Origin: Macrocystis pyrifera
Lineage: Eukaryota > Sar > Phaeophyceae > Laminariales > Laminariaceae
DNA length: 64,000 nt
Assembly (NCBI GenBank): GCA_031763025.1
Contig: JASSKH010000010.1
Location: 13,905,427 to 13,969,426, forward strand
Direction of reading: 5' to 3'
Shown here: one piece after another, positions 35,930 to 47,014 of the stretch
Layout of the letters: the number at the start of each line of letters is the position of its first letter
Position numbering within the stretch: position 1 is the stretch's first letter
Notes under the pieces: generated by a model
Database searches by the model: none
Seen by the model: only the letters and a program-made list of their open reading frames with translations
Told to the model about the DNA's origin: nothing
Program-made: the position numbers and the translations under genes

Positions 35930-36416
35930 GGGGCAAGGTGATGAGGTGATAAGTGAGGTGAAAGTGCAAGGTGGTGAGGTGATATATGAGGTAGGTGAAG
36001 GTGCAAAGGGAGACCGATTGCACTAGGGAGCAGCAGCACCCGCAACGGCAACAGCAGCCCCAGCAGCCACGTCCGCAACAACAGCAGCAGCAGGACCAAG
36101 TGGGTCCGCTTAGCACTTGCGACTATTGCCCCGAAGAGCAACAGCAGCAACAACAAGAGCATGCCATCGCTCGTTAGATATCATACTGCTGTACCAAAAC
36201 GCTTGTTGAGGATCTCTTACATGAGAAGCGATGGCAGAGCGTCAAGTGCACAAGAGCATATGCCTTGAGGGCAACCGAACAGGAACGAGTATATATACTG
36301 CTGTACCAAAACGCTTGTTGGGCATCTCTTGTATGACGAGCGATGGCAGAGCATCAAGTACACAAGAGCATATTATGCCTTCAGGGCGACAGAGCAGAAA
36401 CGAGAATAGATACCAT
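35930..36416. repeat. Short repeats: GGTGATGAGG, CAG-rich patch and a 117-bp tandem pair
   Basis: GAGGTGATA-type repeats lie at 35935-36000. A CAGCAGCAG/CAACAGCAG patch follows at 36030-36165, with a Gln-rich plus-strand frame at 35995-36177 that I do not call a gene. At 36183-36416 two 117-bp units share CTGCTGTACCAAAACGCTTG, GAGCGATGGCAGAGC and ACACAAGAGCATAT. Confidence 0.6.
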
Positions 36417-36539
36417 ACTGCCTTCCAACACGACAAGTACACAACAACATGCAAGCGCGCGACGAGCAACACCACAAGTACATAACAAGAGCATTCCTTG
36501 AGAGCGACATTGCAGGAGGAGCTGAACAAAATAATAACT

Positions 36540-38070
36540 TTTACCACGACTTTATAGTCGATTACTTTTCGCTTCGCCTTCATTTTGCGATCCTCGTCGT
36601 ATGTTTCGGTACTCTCGTAAATAACCCCGCTGTTGAAAATACATGTCAATCTGTCGTTTGTGTAAACAACCGACATGTTTTTCCTTGGCCAACAGAGCGT
36701 CGTCAGCTCTCTGACCGCTTGTTGGGGATCTCTTATATTTCGCGGCCTGGGGCCGCAGAGTTCACCGGGCGGATCGCCATCGTGTCGGCGCTTGCTACAC
36801 GTCAGATGATCTTTAGTTGGGTTGGGCGTTGGAATTACGGCCTGTGTGCCGGGTTGTGCTGTGCAGTGTGTGGTGGTGTTTGCTGTGCTGCGTGTGCTGG
36901 ATATGGCCGGGGAAATATTGTGGTCGATCATTTCCAGTTATTACGAGAGACTGGCGGTTGAGTCACGCGTGCTGGATCGGCGTGCCCCTCCACGCTGCCG
37001 ACATTGCTGCTGTTGTAGGGTGATAGCTGCGAGTTCATCCTACACCGAGAAGGTTCTACTTGGGGGTTTGGATCGTATGGCGATGCTTTATGCGCGTTGT
37101 TGCTGCGGAGCTGTGGCTGCTCCTGCTGCATGCTGCGGCAGAGCTGTGCTGTGTGCTGTACGATGTGCCACGCTATGAAAATAAAATGCCCAGAAAAGCT
37201 TACCACCAAATAATATTATATGTACTTGGTCAGAAAAGTGCCCATGTACTTATTTTTGGGAAAAACCATATTTCACGCTGGTCGTGACATATTTTTGCAT
37301 CGTATAAGACTCGATAGATAGGTGTTTTTTTCTCTGTTCCTCCCTAAATATTACGTACATATTCGTAGTCATAAATGTGTCTATTATAGCACGACCACGA
37401 GTAGTGTCGATTACCTTGTAACCTTCGTGCGTGCAAGCGCAATAAATGTCAAGAAACCCCGCTGCAGACCACTGTGCCGCCGTAGATCTGTCACTTCTGT
37501 CAATCCCACTCTTCTAGTAGTTGTAGGCTGTTAAAGAGTCCGGTGCACCACTACTACTAGTACGGGGGACCACAGTGAATAGGACCTACGGCACACACAA
37601 AAGCCTATATATCCCTTTTTTTTCCCAACAATATTTGGTCCTGTTTACTATGGTCCCCCATAATAACAACATGAGAAAGTCTAATTCGCTTTCATTTTGC
37701 GATCCTCTGTGTGCTGCAGACATCTTCTGTCTATATGCGTTCGTTTGTCGATTACTTTGTAACAGCTTGTTGGGGACATTGTAATTCGCTTTTAGTTTGC
37801 GATCCTCTGTGTGGTACAGACATGTTCTGCCTATTTTGTCTGTCGATTACTTTGTGACCGTCGTAAAATTCGGTACTGTTATATTTCGCGGTACAGAGAT
37901 CTCTTGTCCATCTGTCGTTTGCTTTGTAGTAAAGCACGCCGCAGCCGCAGTATCCACTTCAAGACGAAACATATTTCGCTTTTACTTTCCAATCCTCTGT
38001 GTGGTACAGGCATGCATGTTCCGTCTAATCGTCTGTCGATCACTTTGTGACCGTCGTATATTTCGTCTCC
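36540..38070. repeat. Mosaic of diverged tandem units (TTCGCTTTxxTTTTGCGATCCTC)
   Basis: The units contain GTCGATTACTTTGTAAC, TTCGCTTTTAGTTTGCGATC, TGTGTGGTACAGACATGTTC and CTTGTTGGGGATCTCTTATA. They recur at about 36550, 37690, 37790 and 37985 with insertions between. No protein is recognisable. The GC-rich Cys/Val frames at 36810-37180 are low complexity. Confidence 0.55.
37560..37664. mobile_element. MITE of the TTACGGGGGACC family
   Basis: The left end is TACGGGGGACCACAGTGAATA and the right end is TGTTTACTATGGTCCCCCATAA. Between them is the family core ACACAAAAGCCTATATATCC...CAACAATATTTGGTCC. It is inserted within the repeat mosaic of this region. Confidence 0.75.
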
Positions 38071-38621
38071 CGTATTAAAAAAAAACCTAGTAATTATTAT
38101 TTCTCGCAGGCTGTACTGACTGATCCACCACCGCCTCGACTCTACATGACGTTATTATAGCATGCTTCGTAAAAGAAGTGTCTGTCTGAACGTAGGCACG
38201 GGTAGGCTTCCGGCTTCCATCATCGCTCGGAACCGGAGCCGTGAGCCGGCCGTGGGCTCTTCTTAGAGGCGTGGGAAGACATTCTGCGATATACAGATAT
38301 CGGCAGACATGGTTTATCGTATACACTACCGCTGTATGGACCAGGCAAGCCACACCCTATTGGTGGCTGTTGGGAGGTGGGGCGTCCTGCCCCGCCGTGC
38401 TATCGTGCTGGTGTACCGTCATACCACTCTGTCCCGTAATATAGTAATCGTTCGGTTTTCCAAGGAAAAAAAAAAAAAACAGACGTTCAGTCTGAGCCAA
38501 ACCCCGCCTGCTGGGGGTGCGTCTGTGCGGATGCCGACTGATCTCTCTCGACACTCGCACCAACTCCAACTGCGACGTCACCAAAAAAAGACAAGTATGT
38601 TCGTTTATAAAGGATTAACCA

Positions 38622-38660
38622 CTGAGCTACTCAGTCAGCGCTGACTGAGTAGAACAGCGC
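38622..38660. repeat. Perfect 26-bp palindrome with tRNA 5'-half similarity
   Basis: Bases 38626-38651 are an exact palindrome centred on GCGC. On the minus strand the sequence contains GAGTAGCTCAGTGGTTAA, which resembles a tRNA D-arm and A box. A related but imperfect copy lies at about 52690-52735. No B box or acceptor stem follows, so this is not a tRNA gene. It may be the head of a truncated SINE. Confidence 0.45.
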
Positions 38661-38699
38661 TCGAATTCATTTCGTCGAAGGCAATAACAATTTAATATG

Positions 38700-41015
38700 G
38701 TCCCCCGGATTAGGTGTAACATACCACGATAATCCGTAGACTACTACTGCTCCACGACTCACTAGTCTAACAGCAGTAGTACGAGTACGACTAGACTCCA
38801 GCCGTATCTGGTATAAAACAAGGGTGGAGACTCTACCGTGTACAAATACCAGAAGACGACAAGTGCCACGTATTGATATCTCCGCGTACGACGCAAAATA
38901 ACACACACCCTCGAACGAACCCGAATCGATTATCTCGACAACAAGGCGAGCAGAACATACGATGAATAAACGCACTCTGTAGAAACATCTCGACAGGCAG
39001 GTAGATACTATCATCAATCGGGCTGGGCACTGGCTGCCTCAGTCAGTAGCGATAGTATTATTGTCAAAATCAATAAGTATACTGGGTTGCAGCAGTATGG
39101 GCGGTCGCGGTCATCAACGCGGTTGTCACGAAGAATGTCGAGAAAAATGCATGCACGGTGTGGCGATGATGTGGCGATCCTATGAAAAAGTTGGAGAAAG
39201 GTATGAGCTCCCTCTTTCACCTCTTTCATTTCTCGTCTCTCTTCGCTGTCCTCTTTCTTCCCGGGACGCTTTTGATGGGTTTAAAATAATGTGGCGTGTT
39301 TCCGGGACGTACGCATGACAAAAAATTCCTGGCGAATGTATTAGCCAGGTCAAAAAGTAGATTACTACCGCCAGTAAATGATAACTACTGCATGCAGATT
39401 ACTATGGCAAGTACGTTCTCTGCCAGTGCCCAGCCCTAATCATGGAAGCATCGCTCGGCATTCGCACTCTCCCCGGTGTCGAATAAAACAGTTTGGATAA
39501 TTCGTCCTTAGGGTGCGTGTTACATCTAGCATATACACGGCACTGTTGTTGCTGTAGTTCACTTACGGTACCTGCAACATGCACCGGCTATCTTGCCTCG
39601 AGAATGTTGGTGCTTACGTACAATATAGACGGTATATTACGACCTCGACAGGTGCCGTGTACAGTAGCACTCTCAAGACAAGTCACTCCCTTGTAGGATT
39701 ATCGTGCCTATTTCCTCCCAGACGAGGGGAGCACACAACGAAAATGGCGGTTTTGCACGTACCTCGTGGAGCTCGCTTCAGGGACGCATCGATCGGTGTT
39801 TGCACTCTCGTCTCCTCGTTGCCAAGAATTGTGATGGGAAATTCGTCCGAGGAGGTGTATTGTGTTGCGTGTTATTACGCGAATCGGACAGGTACTACAA
39901 CGGCTGCAGTATGCAAATGTTCGTCGTATCTAACACCTTACAACGGCAACAGCAATGCAGGGGTACATGATATAACTTCCCCTCGAAATGAAAGGAAGAG
40001 AAATACGCATGCTAACGTAGAATATCGGCCTGCCGTGCCATCGAATCATGCTGGGGCCCCCATGCAGGTCTGTACTTGTTGATGAAATGCACAACCTTGA
40101 CTCCGTTCCAAGCCCAACTTAATGCCTTCGCAAAGGTCGAATAATACTCAATGTTCCCAAGAGAAGATACAGGGAACGACATACTTCACTAATTTGTGCG
40201 ATTCTCCGAAAGCTCGAAGAGATAGCACCGTAGCAAACTACTACATATAGACTCCCCCGAAAACGTAGCACAAATTTGAGTCCGTGATCAAGCTGCCCAG
40301 GATTTATCCTAGTGTGCCCGCCGCTGCCCTGCTGCGTGTGCTTTTCTTCTCCATGTCGTCCGAACAGGATGATCTAACACGCTAGAGGAAGCGCGACGGA
40401 GACGACGTCGCATATTTCCTGCCCTGCATGTTCCGGTCTTGTGTCCAGTACCTAGCACAATGCATCAGGCGATCTCGGTGCAGCTAGTGGCAACGCCGGA
40501 GCACGGCTTGCACAGAGAGGGCGATGATATTTGTTTAACGCGAAAGGATGGTTTTCCTAAGGAAGTAGAGGAAGCGCATTGCGACTTCTAAGCGTGTGTG
40601 TGTTTTGTCGCTTTCTGTACAGGATCTGGCCACCGCGTCTGTAATGCGTATTGGGGTGTGGGGCTGAGGCATGAACAATATCGAGAAGAATATGTGTTTT
40701 CCTAGAGAGTAGGAGTGTCTGGTCACCTTCTCCGACGTCGGTTGTAGAGGTTGTTATTGGCGTCGGTTACGGATGTGACCAGCTCGTGTTTGTTTCGAAT
40801 ACTATCGGATATTTCCTCGGCGCGGTGCCACCTTTGACGTGTGTGAACGATTAGGAAATTTAGTCTTATACGTCTAAGTACGAAGCTATCGGCTAGCTGG
40901 TTTAGCTAGGGCTGCATAACTGACAGAATATTGCGGAACATTGTCGCCATATATAATTACGAACATACGCAACGGAGCTTAGTGATTAGAAAACAGTTAC
41001 TGGCGAACTCTGCCA
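38700..41015. other. No supported gene
   Basis: A MITE-like end fragment (ATATGGTCCCCCGGATTAGG) is at about 38696. Otherwise I see only unassigned sequence with short frames lacking domains. A (CAACGGCAACAGCAA) patch lies at about 39940. Confidence 0.4.
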
Positions 41016-42665
41016 CTCTAGCAGGGTCCACCTCATTATTTGGTAAATGGGTGGAAGCTTCCACTCGATTTCCAAAACTTTCATTTGGAAGTAAAAAACT
41101 TCCAAAACTCCCATTTTGACTTCCAAATGGAATTTATGGAAGTGAAAATAGAAGTTGTGGAAATCAAAATGGAAATTGTGGAAGTCAAAATGGAAGTCGG
41201 GTGGAAGCTTCCAAATGGAATCATCTAACTTCCAAATGGAAGTTGTGGAAGTCCAAATGGAAGTTATTGGAAGTTAGAAACTTCCATTTGGAAGTCGAAA
41301 ACTTCCATTTTTGGAACTCGAACACTTCCATTTCGAAAACTTCCGTTTGGAAGTCGAAACTTCTATTTGGAAGTCAAAAACTTCCCTTTGAGGAAGAAAA
41401 ACCAATCCGTTTGGAAGTCAAAATGGAGGTTTTGGAAGTTGAATGTAGAATGGAATTCGCGTGGTAGGCTCATACCCGACTACCAATACTTCCATTTTGA
41501 CTTCCAAACTTTCATTTTCACTTCCAAAAGGAAGTAATTAGGCCAAAGTCCCACACGCATATGGGCCCCCGGGGAGTGGATAGAAGCGTCTGCAGACGTA
41601 GATGTGAGTTTTCCATGGTAATACAAGGCAAACATATTTCTTGGGAGTTTAATGGAAGTGGATGAAAGCACGTGGAAGTACGTGAAAGTATGCAGAACTT
41701 ATTCTTGCATATGAGAGTGTATGGAAGCTTCGGCGACGCTGATATGAATTTCCGTGTAAGTAGGGATTACATGTAACTTTGGAAGTTGGATAATTGGAAG
41801 CGGATGTAAGTAAGTGGGATTAGGTGGAAGGTAAGCTTGAATATAGGAGTGGATGGAAGCGTCTGCGGACGTGCGTGGAAGTTTCCATTGAAATGGAAGT
41901 TAAATGGAAGATAAATAAGTAAGTTAGCTGTAGCCATCGGAAGTTTAATGGAAGTGCGTGGGAAGTACGTACAGATAGGTGGAAGTCGCGCTTGAATATG
42001 GGGGGAGTGGTCAGAAGATTCTGCGTACTCAGATGCGAGTTTCGTTGAAATTAAATGTAAAATGGAATTTTTGAAAGTCAAACGAAAGTTGTAGAAGTTG
42101 AATGGAGCGGATGCGAGTAGATGGAAGTAAGTGGGAGTTACGGTTGAGGATGGAAGTGGACAGAAGATTCTGCGGACGCCGATGGAAGTTTCCTTGAAGG
42201 TAGAAGTCTAATGGAACTTCTAGACGTGAAGTGGAAGTGGGTGACAGTAGGTGAAAGTATATCAAGGTGTATGGAAGCTTAGTGGAAGCTGGACGAAGCT
42301 TCTACCGGGCATGGCAGTGGAAACTTCCACTTTGCTTCCACTGGCTTCCGCTGTGGAAACTTACACTGGCTTGCACTAGCTTCCAAAATGGAAACTTCCA
42401 TGGACTAAATGGAAGTTCCACTCGACTTCCAAAACTTCCATTCAGAAGTAAAAAACTTCCACAGAAGTAAAAAACTTCCAAAACTTCCATTTTGACTTTC
42501 ACAACTTCCATTTGGAAGTAAAAACTTCCATTTTGACTTTCACAATTTCCATTTGGATGTGAAAAACTTTCATTTGGAAGTGAACAACTTCCATCTGGAA
42601 GTAAAAATGGAAGTTTTGGAAGTTGTGAAGGCTTCCACTCATTTACCAAATAATGAGAACCACTG
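41016..42665. mobile_element. Foldback element composed of GGAAGT/ACTTCC repeats
   Basis: The ends are inverted: CTCATTATTTGGTAAATGRG followed by TGGAAGC is at about 41031-41057 and, in reverse complement, at about 42628-42654. The interior of about 1.6 kb consists almost entirely of degenerate CTTCCATTTGGAAGT-type words. The ACTTCC orientation is concentrated towards both ends, and TGGAAGT in long plus-strand stretches fills the middle (41700-42290). The right terminus reads as CAGTGGTTCTC inward, hAT-like. CTCTAGCA (left) and TTTTAGCA (right) may be a decayed 8-bp duplication. No transposase is present. Confidence 0.65.
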
Positions 42666-42669
42666 TTTT

Positions 42670-43435
42670 AGCACGGGCCTATAACGCAATGGGATTGTCA
42701 TATTCTTCTCCCAAACTGCTTTCTAAACTATAATGGAAGCTCCTCTTAACTTCGCGTCTAAATATATCAAATGGTGGAGCTTTGTAGCTCCTCTGCGTTG
42801 TATCGAGGCCGACTAAAGTGTGCTCCCCCTCAACCGGCACGGCATTGTGGTCCTACTGATTCAGAGGGCTTGACTCGTTCTTTCCCATGTTAGCGAACGT
42901 CTCTCTTCCGCCGCTGTACCTAGCGTATATACCTCGAAGTATTGATCTCGCGGAAGGATCAGCATTCCTGCTGCTCGTCGATTTGCACCAGTTCCGGCGA
43001 TGAACGAATACACTGTAATCATCGGCTGATTGCAGCGCGAATCTCTTTGACCGTGCCCCAGCCTTGCTACTACATCCCGCGAATCCTCGGTCGATTTAAT
43101 ATACCCCACGTGCAATAATAGTATGTGTAAACGGCGGCAATACGCAACGAAACACCATCATCGTCGGCGTGTATGGGTTGTATTACAGCTACTTACCCCA
43201 AGTACAACATGTCGGCTATTGAGCAGCACCAAAAACGGCCGGTGTACTCCTATGAAGAGCCTTTCCCTGGGGTATATTTTCCACTCTCGTTCAGCAGCAG
43301 CAATAGTGTACTAACCGCAATACAATACGCAGAAAATGAAGACACCTACATTGCCTTAAAAAAAAAGCGTGCTTAAACGGACATAACTCTTGAAACAAGG
43401 GGATGATTATGTCGCAGTCATTTGCTGTGCAGAGC
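42670..43435. other. No supported gene; small open frame at 43173-43376
   Basis: The plus-strand frame 43173-43376 (MGCITATYPKYN..., ending in KKKRA) is protein-like in its middle (QHQKRPVYSYEEPFPGVYF). It has no recognised domain and no paralogue in the window. A fragment similar to the SINE body (GCATTCCTGCTGCTCGTCGA) lies at about 42962. Confidence 0.25.
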
Positions 43436-43439
43436 TAAT

Positions 43440-43680
43440 GTCATCGGCTATCTATTGTTTATTCTCAGGATCCCGACCTATTTATCGCATTTGGCACCAC
43501 CAAACCCGCCTGTGTTAGGAGTCAACTCCCATCTGGGAAGCAGTGTTCGAAAGGCATCAATAGATACTAAAGTCGGTATATTGAAGAAAAAAAAGGTGAA
43601 CATAACATGCTTCAATACGTAGCTCGTGCGGAAAAGGTGACGGCTACAGCAGCAGTAATTTGAGCTATCTCATGCAATGC
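43440..43680. repeat. Single unit of the GTGTTCGAAAGGCGTCAATAG repeat
   Basis: This diverged unit carries CAGTGTTCGAAAGGCATCAA, ACTAAAGTCGGTATA and GCTCGTGCGGAAAAGG. The same unit appears tandemly at 51339-52015, on the far side of the retroelement, so the array predates the insertion. Confidence 0.65.
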
Positions 43681-43716
43681 AGGTCATACCTCTACAGAGA
43701 CAAAATTGTTGACTAC

Positions 43717-43791
43717 TACGAGGGGCCATAGTAAATAGAACCAAATGTTGTTAGCAAAATAATGGAAATATATGGGTGTTTGTGTGCACCG
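43717..43791. mobile_element. Left part of a MITE split by the retroelement
   Basis: TACGAGGGGCCATAGTAAAT...AACCAAATGTTGTTAG...GTGTTTGTGTGCACCG matches the 57821-57927 MITE in reverse orientation but stops about 30 bp short of its end. The missing end lies at 51309-51337. The last five bases, CACCG (43787-43791), are duplicated at 51304-51308. Confidence 0.75.
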
Positions 43792-44069
43792 TGTTAAGAT
43801 ATTGTCTTGTATGAGATTGAAAGCCCGGTAACTACCTGGGTTCAGTCACTGGGAACGTATTTGTAGTACTTGGAAGGCGTATCTTAGATGAAAAACCAGG
43901 GGTTTTCCAGAGGAGCACGAGCTTGGTCTCAGTCTCCGCGTGCACGAAAGGAATAAAACTGCTCTTCTTCTGTAGCTAAGCAAACAACACATGTGAGTAC
44001 AATGTTTACCGACTTAAAAAGCAGACCTGTCCAGGGATACAAAGTGTCCCGCAACCGTTGATCTTAACA
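43792..44069 (+). repeat. 5' LTR of the NADAR retroelement
   Basis: It begins TGTTAAGAT and ends ATCTTAACA, a perfect 9-bp inverted terminal pair in the canonical TG...CA form. No second copy occurs in the window. A T-rich stretch that could hold transcription signals follows at 44095-44160. Confidence 0.7.
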
Positions 44070-44071
44070 AG

Positions 44072-44090
44072 TGGCGTCTTCGGCTTAGGA
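44072..44090 (+). promoter_or_regulatory. Putative tRNA primer-binding site
   Basis: TGGCGTCTTCGGCTTAGG starts two bases after the LTR end. It begins with TGG, the complement of a tRNA 3' CCA, at the expected place. The matching tRNA is not identified. Confidence 0.45.
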
Positions 44091-44184
44091 CTTTCCGCTT
44101 TTTTGTCGGTTTGCGTTGTTTGTCACTGTTTTTTTTTATTGTTTCTTTCCTATTGTTGTTGAGTAAGTTTGTTCCGGCCACTGC

Positions 44185-46932
44185 ATGATGGAGACTCAAG
44201 AGGTGGAAGGGTCTGCTTCCCGTCACGGTGGCCGAGCCATTGAGGCCCAGGGCCCCTCAGTGCCCCACCGCCGAAGGCCCGTCGATGTAGATCGAGTGCC
44301 TTGTACAACAGACCAACAAGTGGAGCACGAGTCTAGGCAGGAGCCCCATCAGAACGACGTGGATCGAGCGCCTTGTACAACAAACCATGAGGAGAAAGAG
44401 CTTCGACCGGAGCCCCCTGACGGGGCCCGAGCAGCCTCCGCTAGACGGACCTTATCCAAGACCCCTTCTGTGCCTCGCTCGGCTGAGCGAGCTCTGCCGC
44501 CCAAGACAACTGGACGCCCCGCTCCTTCGAGAGCGCGACGCGCGCCACCAGCCAGGCCTTGGGTCTTGCAGCATTGTCTCCCCACTCGTGCCCTCTGCTG
44601 TCCAAGCCACCTGGAAGCCCCCGCTCCGCTGAGCGCGTACCCAGCCAGCCCGTGGAGCCAGCTGCGTTTGCTATGGGCCGGAGCACGTCGGACAAACCTG
44701 GACGCAGCGATCTGCAGGCATCCCAGTTGCGCTCTGCGCCGCTGGATCTACCTGCTTCTGGGCCAGATGAGAGAGTATTTGATACTGTTTTTCCGCCTCG
44801 CATTCCACTGTTGTTCGACTCTGCTCGTACTCGAGGATGACCACGCGTGATGTTGCCACTCCTGAAAAACAATTTCCGTGCCGCGGCCACACGATGGCAC
44901 ACTGGATTTCGTTGTTGAGCTTGCTTCCCGCGCTGCTCTATTAGGAGCTACAAACAGAGATCCTGGAAATTACAGTGCTGGTTCGAGTTTTCATGCTGCT
45001 GATAGCGGGAGCACCACGGCCGCTCGCGATTTTTTTCCCGCTCCTCGCCCACAAGATGGCACACTGGATTTCAGTATTGCACCCTTTTCGCCCGCTGCTG
45101 TTACCACCCACGCCGATCCCGCTGGAAATTCCACTACTGCTGCGAATCTTGATACTGGTGTTAGAGGGGACGATGCTTTTGATAGGCCCCCCAGTACCGT
45201 AGTTCCCGCTGCTGTAGCTACCCGTGACGATTCTTCTGCGAGTTCTCGTCCTGCTGCGAGTTTTAATACTGCTGTTAGTGAGGACGATGCTTTTGATAGG
45301 CCCCTCAGTACCGGAGTGCCCGCTACTGCGGCTACCCGCGACGTTTCTGCTGAGAATTCTCGCCCTGATGCGAGTTTTAATACTGCTGTTAGTGAGGACG
45401 ATGCTTTTAATAGGCCCCCCAGTACCGGAGTGCCCGCTACTGTGGCTACCCGCGACGTTTCTGCTGAGAATTCTCGTCCCGATGCGAGTTTTAATACTGC
45501 TGCTCGAGTGGATGGTGTTTTTTGATAGGCCCTCCAGTACCGACGTGCCCACTGCTGTAGCTACCCGCGGCGATCCGGTTGAGCATTCTCGTTCCGATGC
45601 GAGTTCTAGTACTGCTGCTACGAGGCTTTTGATAGGCCCTCCAGTATCGGGGACGCGCCAACACCAACAACACTTGCTGTTAGTATAAATATAAACCGCG
45701 ACAGCCGCCACCCTATCACGACACCACCTGGGGTCGAGGCTCGCTCCCCAAGTGCTCGTAGTGCCCGCCGAATGGCGCGCCAGGCCTTGATCACAGCTAT
45801 ACAATTTGCTGAAGCACAAGCTGCGGCTCCTGCCACCGCTGTTTCTGCGCGCCACGACCCTGAGAACCGCCATTTCCCGTCCTCCCCTGCCTCGGTGTTC
45901 CCCCCCTGCCCCGGTGTCGCCCTTTGCCCCGGTGTTTTCCGCCCGCCCCCGCCCCAGCGTGTCACGGACAACAAAAGCATGGGAGGGATCACCCAGCCCG
46001 GCCAGGTCTCCCAGCGGCCTGAGGACTTACGGCTCCTCCCCCTCTTCGGGAGCTAGGACACCCGAGCCCGCGGGCCCCACGTCTCTGGACGACGCCGTGG
46101 ACTTCGAGCCCCCTGACTCAGAGGACGAGCGGCTGGCTACCGAGAAGGCCGCAGAACCGGCGGCCGAGGACCCGGACAGTGCCCAGGCCCCCCCCCAACT
46201 ACCTGGAGCGTGGGCCTCCCTCTCGCCGCAGAGCAGGCGGCTGTGATCCAGCGTTGGGCTACCCAGTCGAGCCTCGACGCGGGGACAACAGCCGATCGCC
46301 CCGCGCCCGGCCAGGCCGACACTGTCACGGCCGTGCGGGCTCCTGATGCCGCGGACACCCACCCCGACGTCCTCGCGGCCGAGCAGGCTTTGGTCACCGC
46401 CGAGGCCCTTGGGACTGCCTCGGCGACAACGGCTAGTCGTCGAGCGCAGACGCGTGTGTCGGCCGAGCTCGAGGCTGCAGCTGCCGCCCGCGCCTCCACG
46501 GCCGCCGCCGCCGTCGCCACGGCTGCCGCCACGGCTTCTGAGGAAGCCGCTCGCTCCGCCTCTTGTGCGCGAGACTCCATATCTCGAGCCAGTGAAGCGC
46601 TGCGGGCTGCCTGGGCTGCTGCTTCCTCCGCGACCAGCCGGGTCGCCGAGACGAGGGCCCCAGCGGAGAACCTTCCACTCGCCTCTTCCATAACAAAGGC
46701 CGCTCCAGCTCCCGGCCTTGGCCCCACGGATCCGTGTTCACCCGCTGCCATCGCAATCGACGCCCGGACCAAGCATCCCGGGGATTTGGACTTCTTGCAG
46801 GGGAGTGTGGCCTGCATGGCGGCCGAGCCAAACCCGTGCTTCCCCCCCGAGGAGGCGGCCCTGGTGGTCTCTGCAGCTCGCCGCCTCCGACGCGAGATGC
46901 CGGCCGAAGGCCTCTCGGTCCACGACGCTTGA
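44185..46932 (+). pseudogene. Retroelement gag, N-terminal region (Pro/Ala-rich, repetitive, frameshifted)
   Basis: Frames 44185-44850, 44878-45525, 45224-45688, 45806-46246 and 46210-46932 follow one another on the plus strand and together look like a single broken coding region. The start contains a duplicated DVDRAPCTT-type motif. The next part carries the 38-residue tandem repeat described separately. The last part (46210-46932) is an Ala-rich predicted helix or coiled coil of about 240 residues (AEQALVTAEALGTASATTAS). One clear break is an extra T in the run at about 45517-45522, which ends the repeat frame one unit early. The function is presumably structural, as gag N-terminal or spacer regions are. 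No enzymatic motif is seen. Confidence 0.55.
45142..45640 (+). repeat. 114-bp coding tandem repeat (38 residues)
   Basis: Units start at 45142, 45256, 45370, 45484 and about 45598, exactly 114 bp apart. Each encodes variants of SFNTAVSEDDAFDRPPSTGV followed by PATVATRDVSAENSRPDA. Because 114 is a multiple of three, the repeat keeps the frame until the indel near 45520. Confidence 0.85.
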
Positions 46933-47014
46933 CTGGAAATGTCAGACGATTCCTGGTCGGCCCAACAGCGCCGGGCCTACACAATGATTCTGGTGGTGAG
47001 CCTTCGGAAGGCCC

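Noticed and set aside
35995-36177. Gln-rich small protein
   Set aside because: The frame depends on CAG/CAA repeats beside other tandem repeats, with no flanking exon signals.
44941-45873. 310-residue minus-strand frame opposite the gag repeats
   Set aside because: It is the antisense shadow of the in-frame 114-bp repeats. The plus frame fits the retroelement order.
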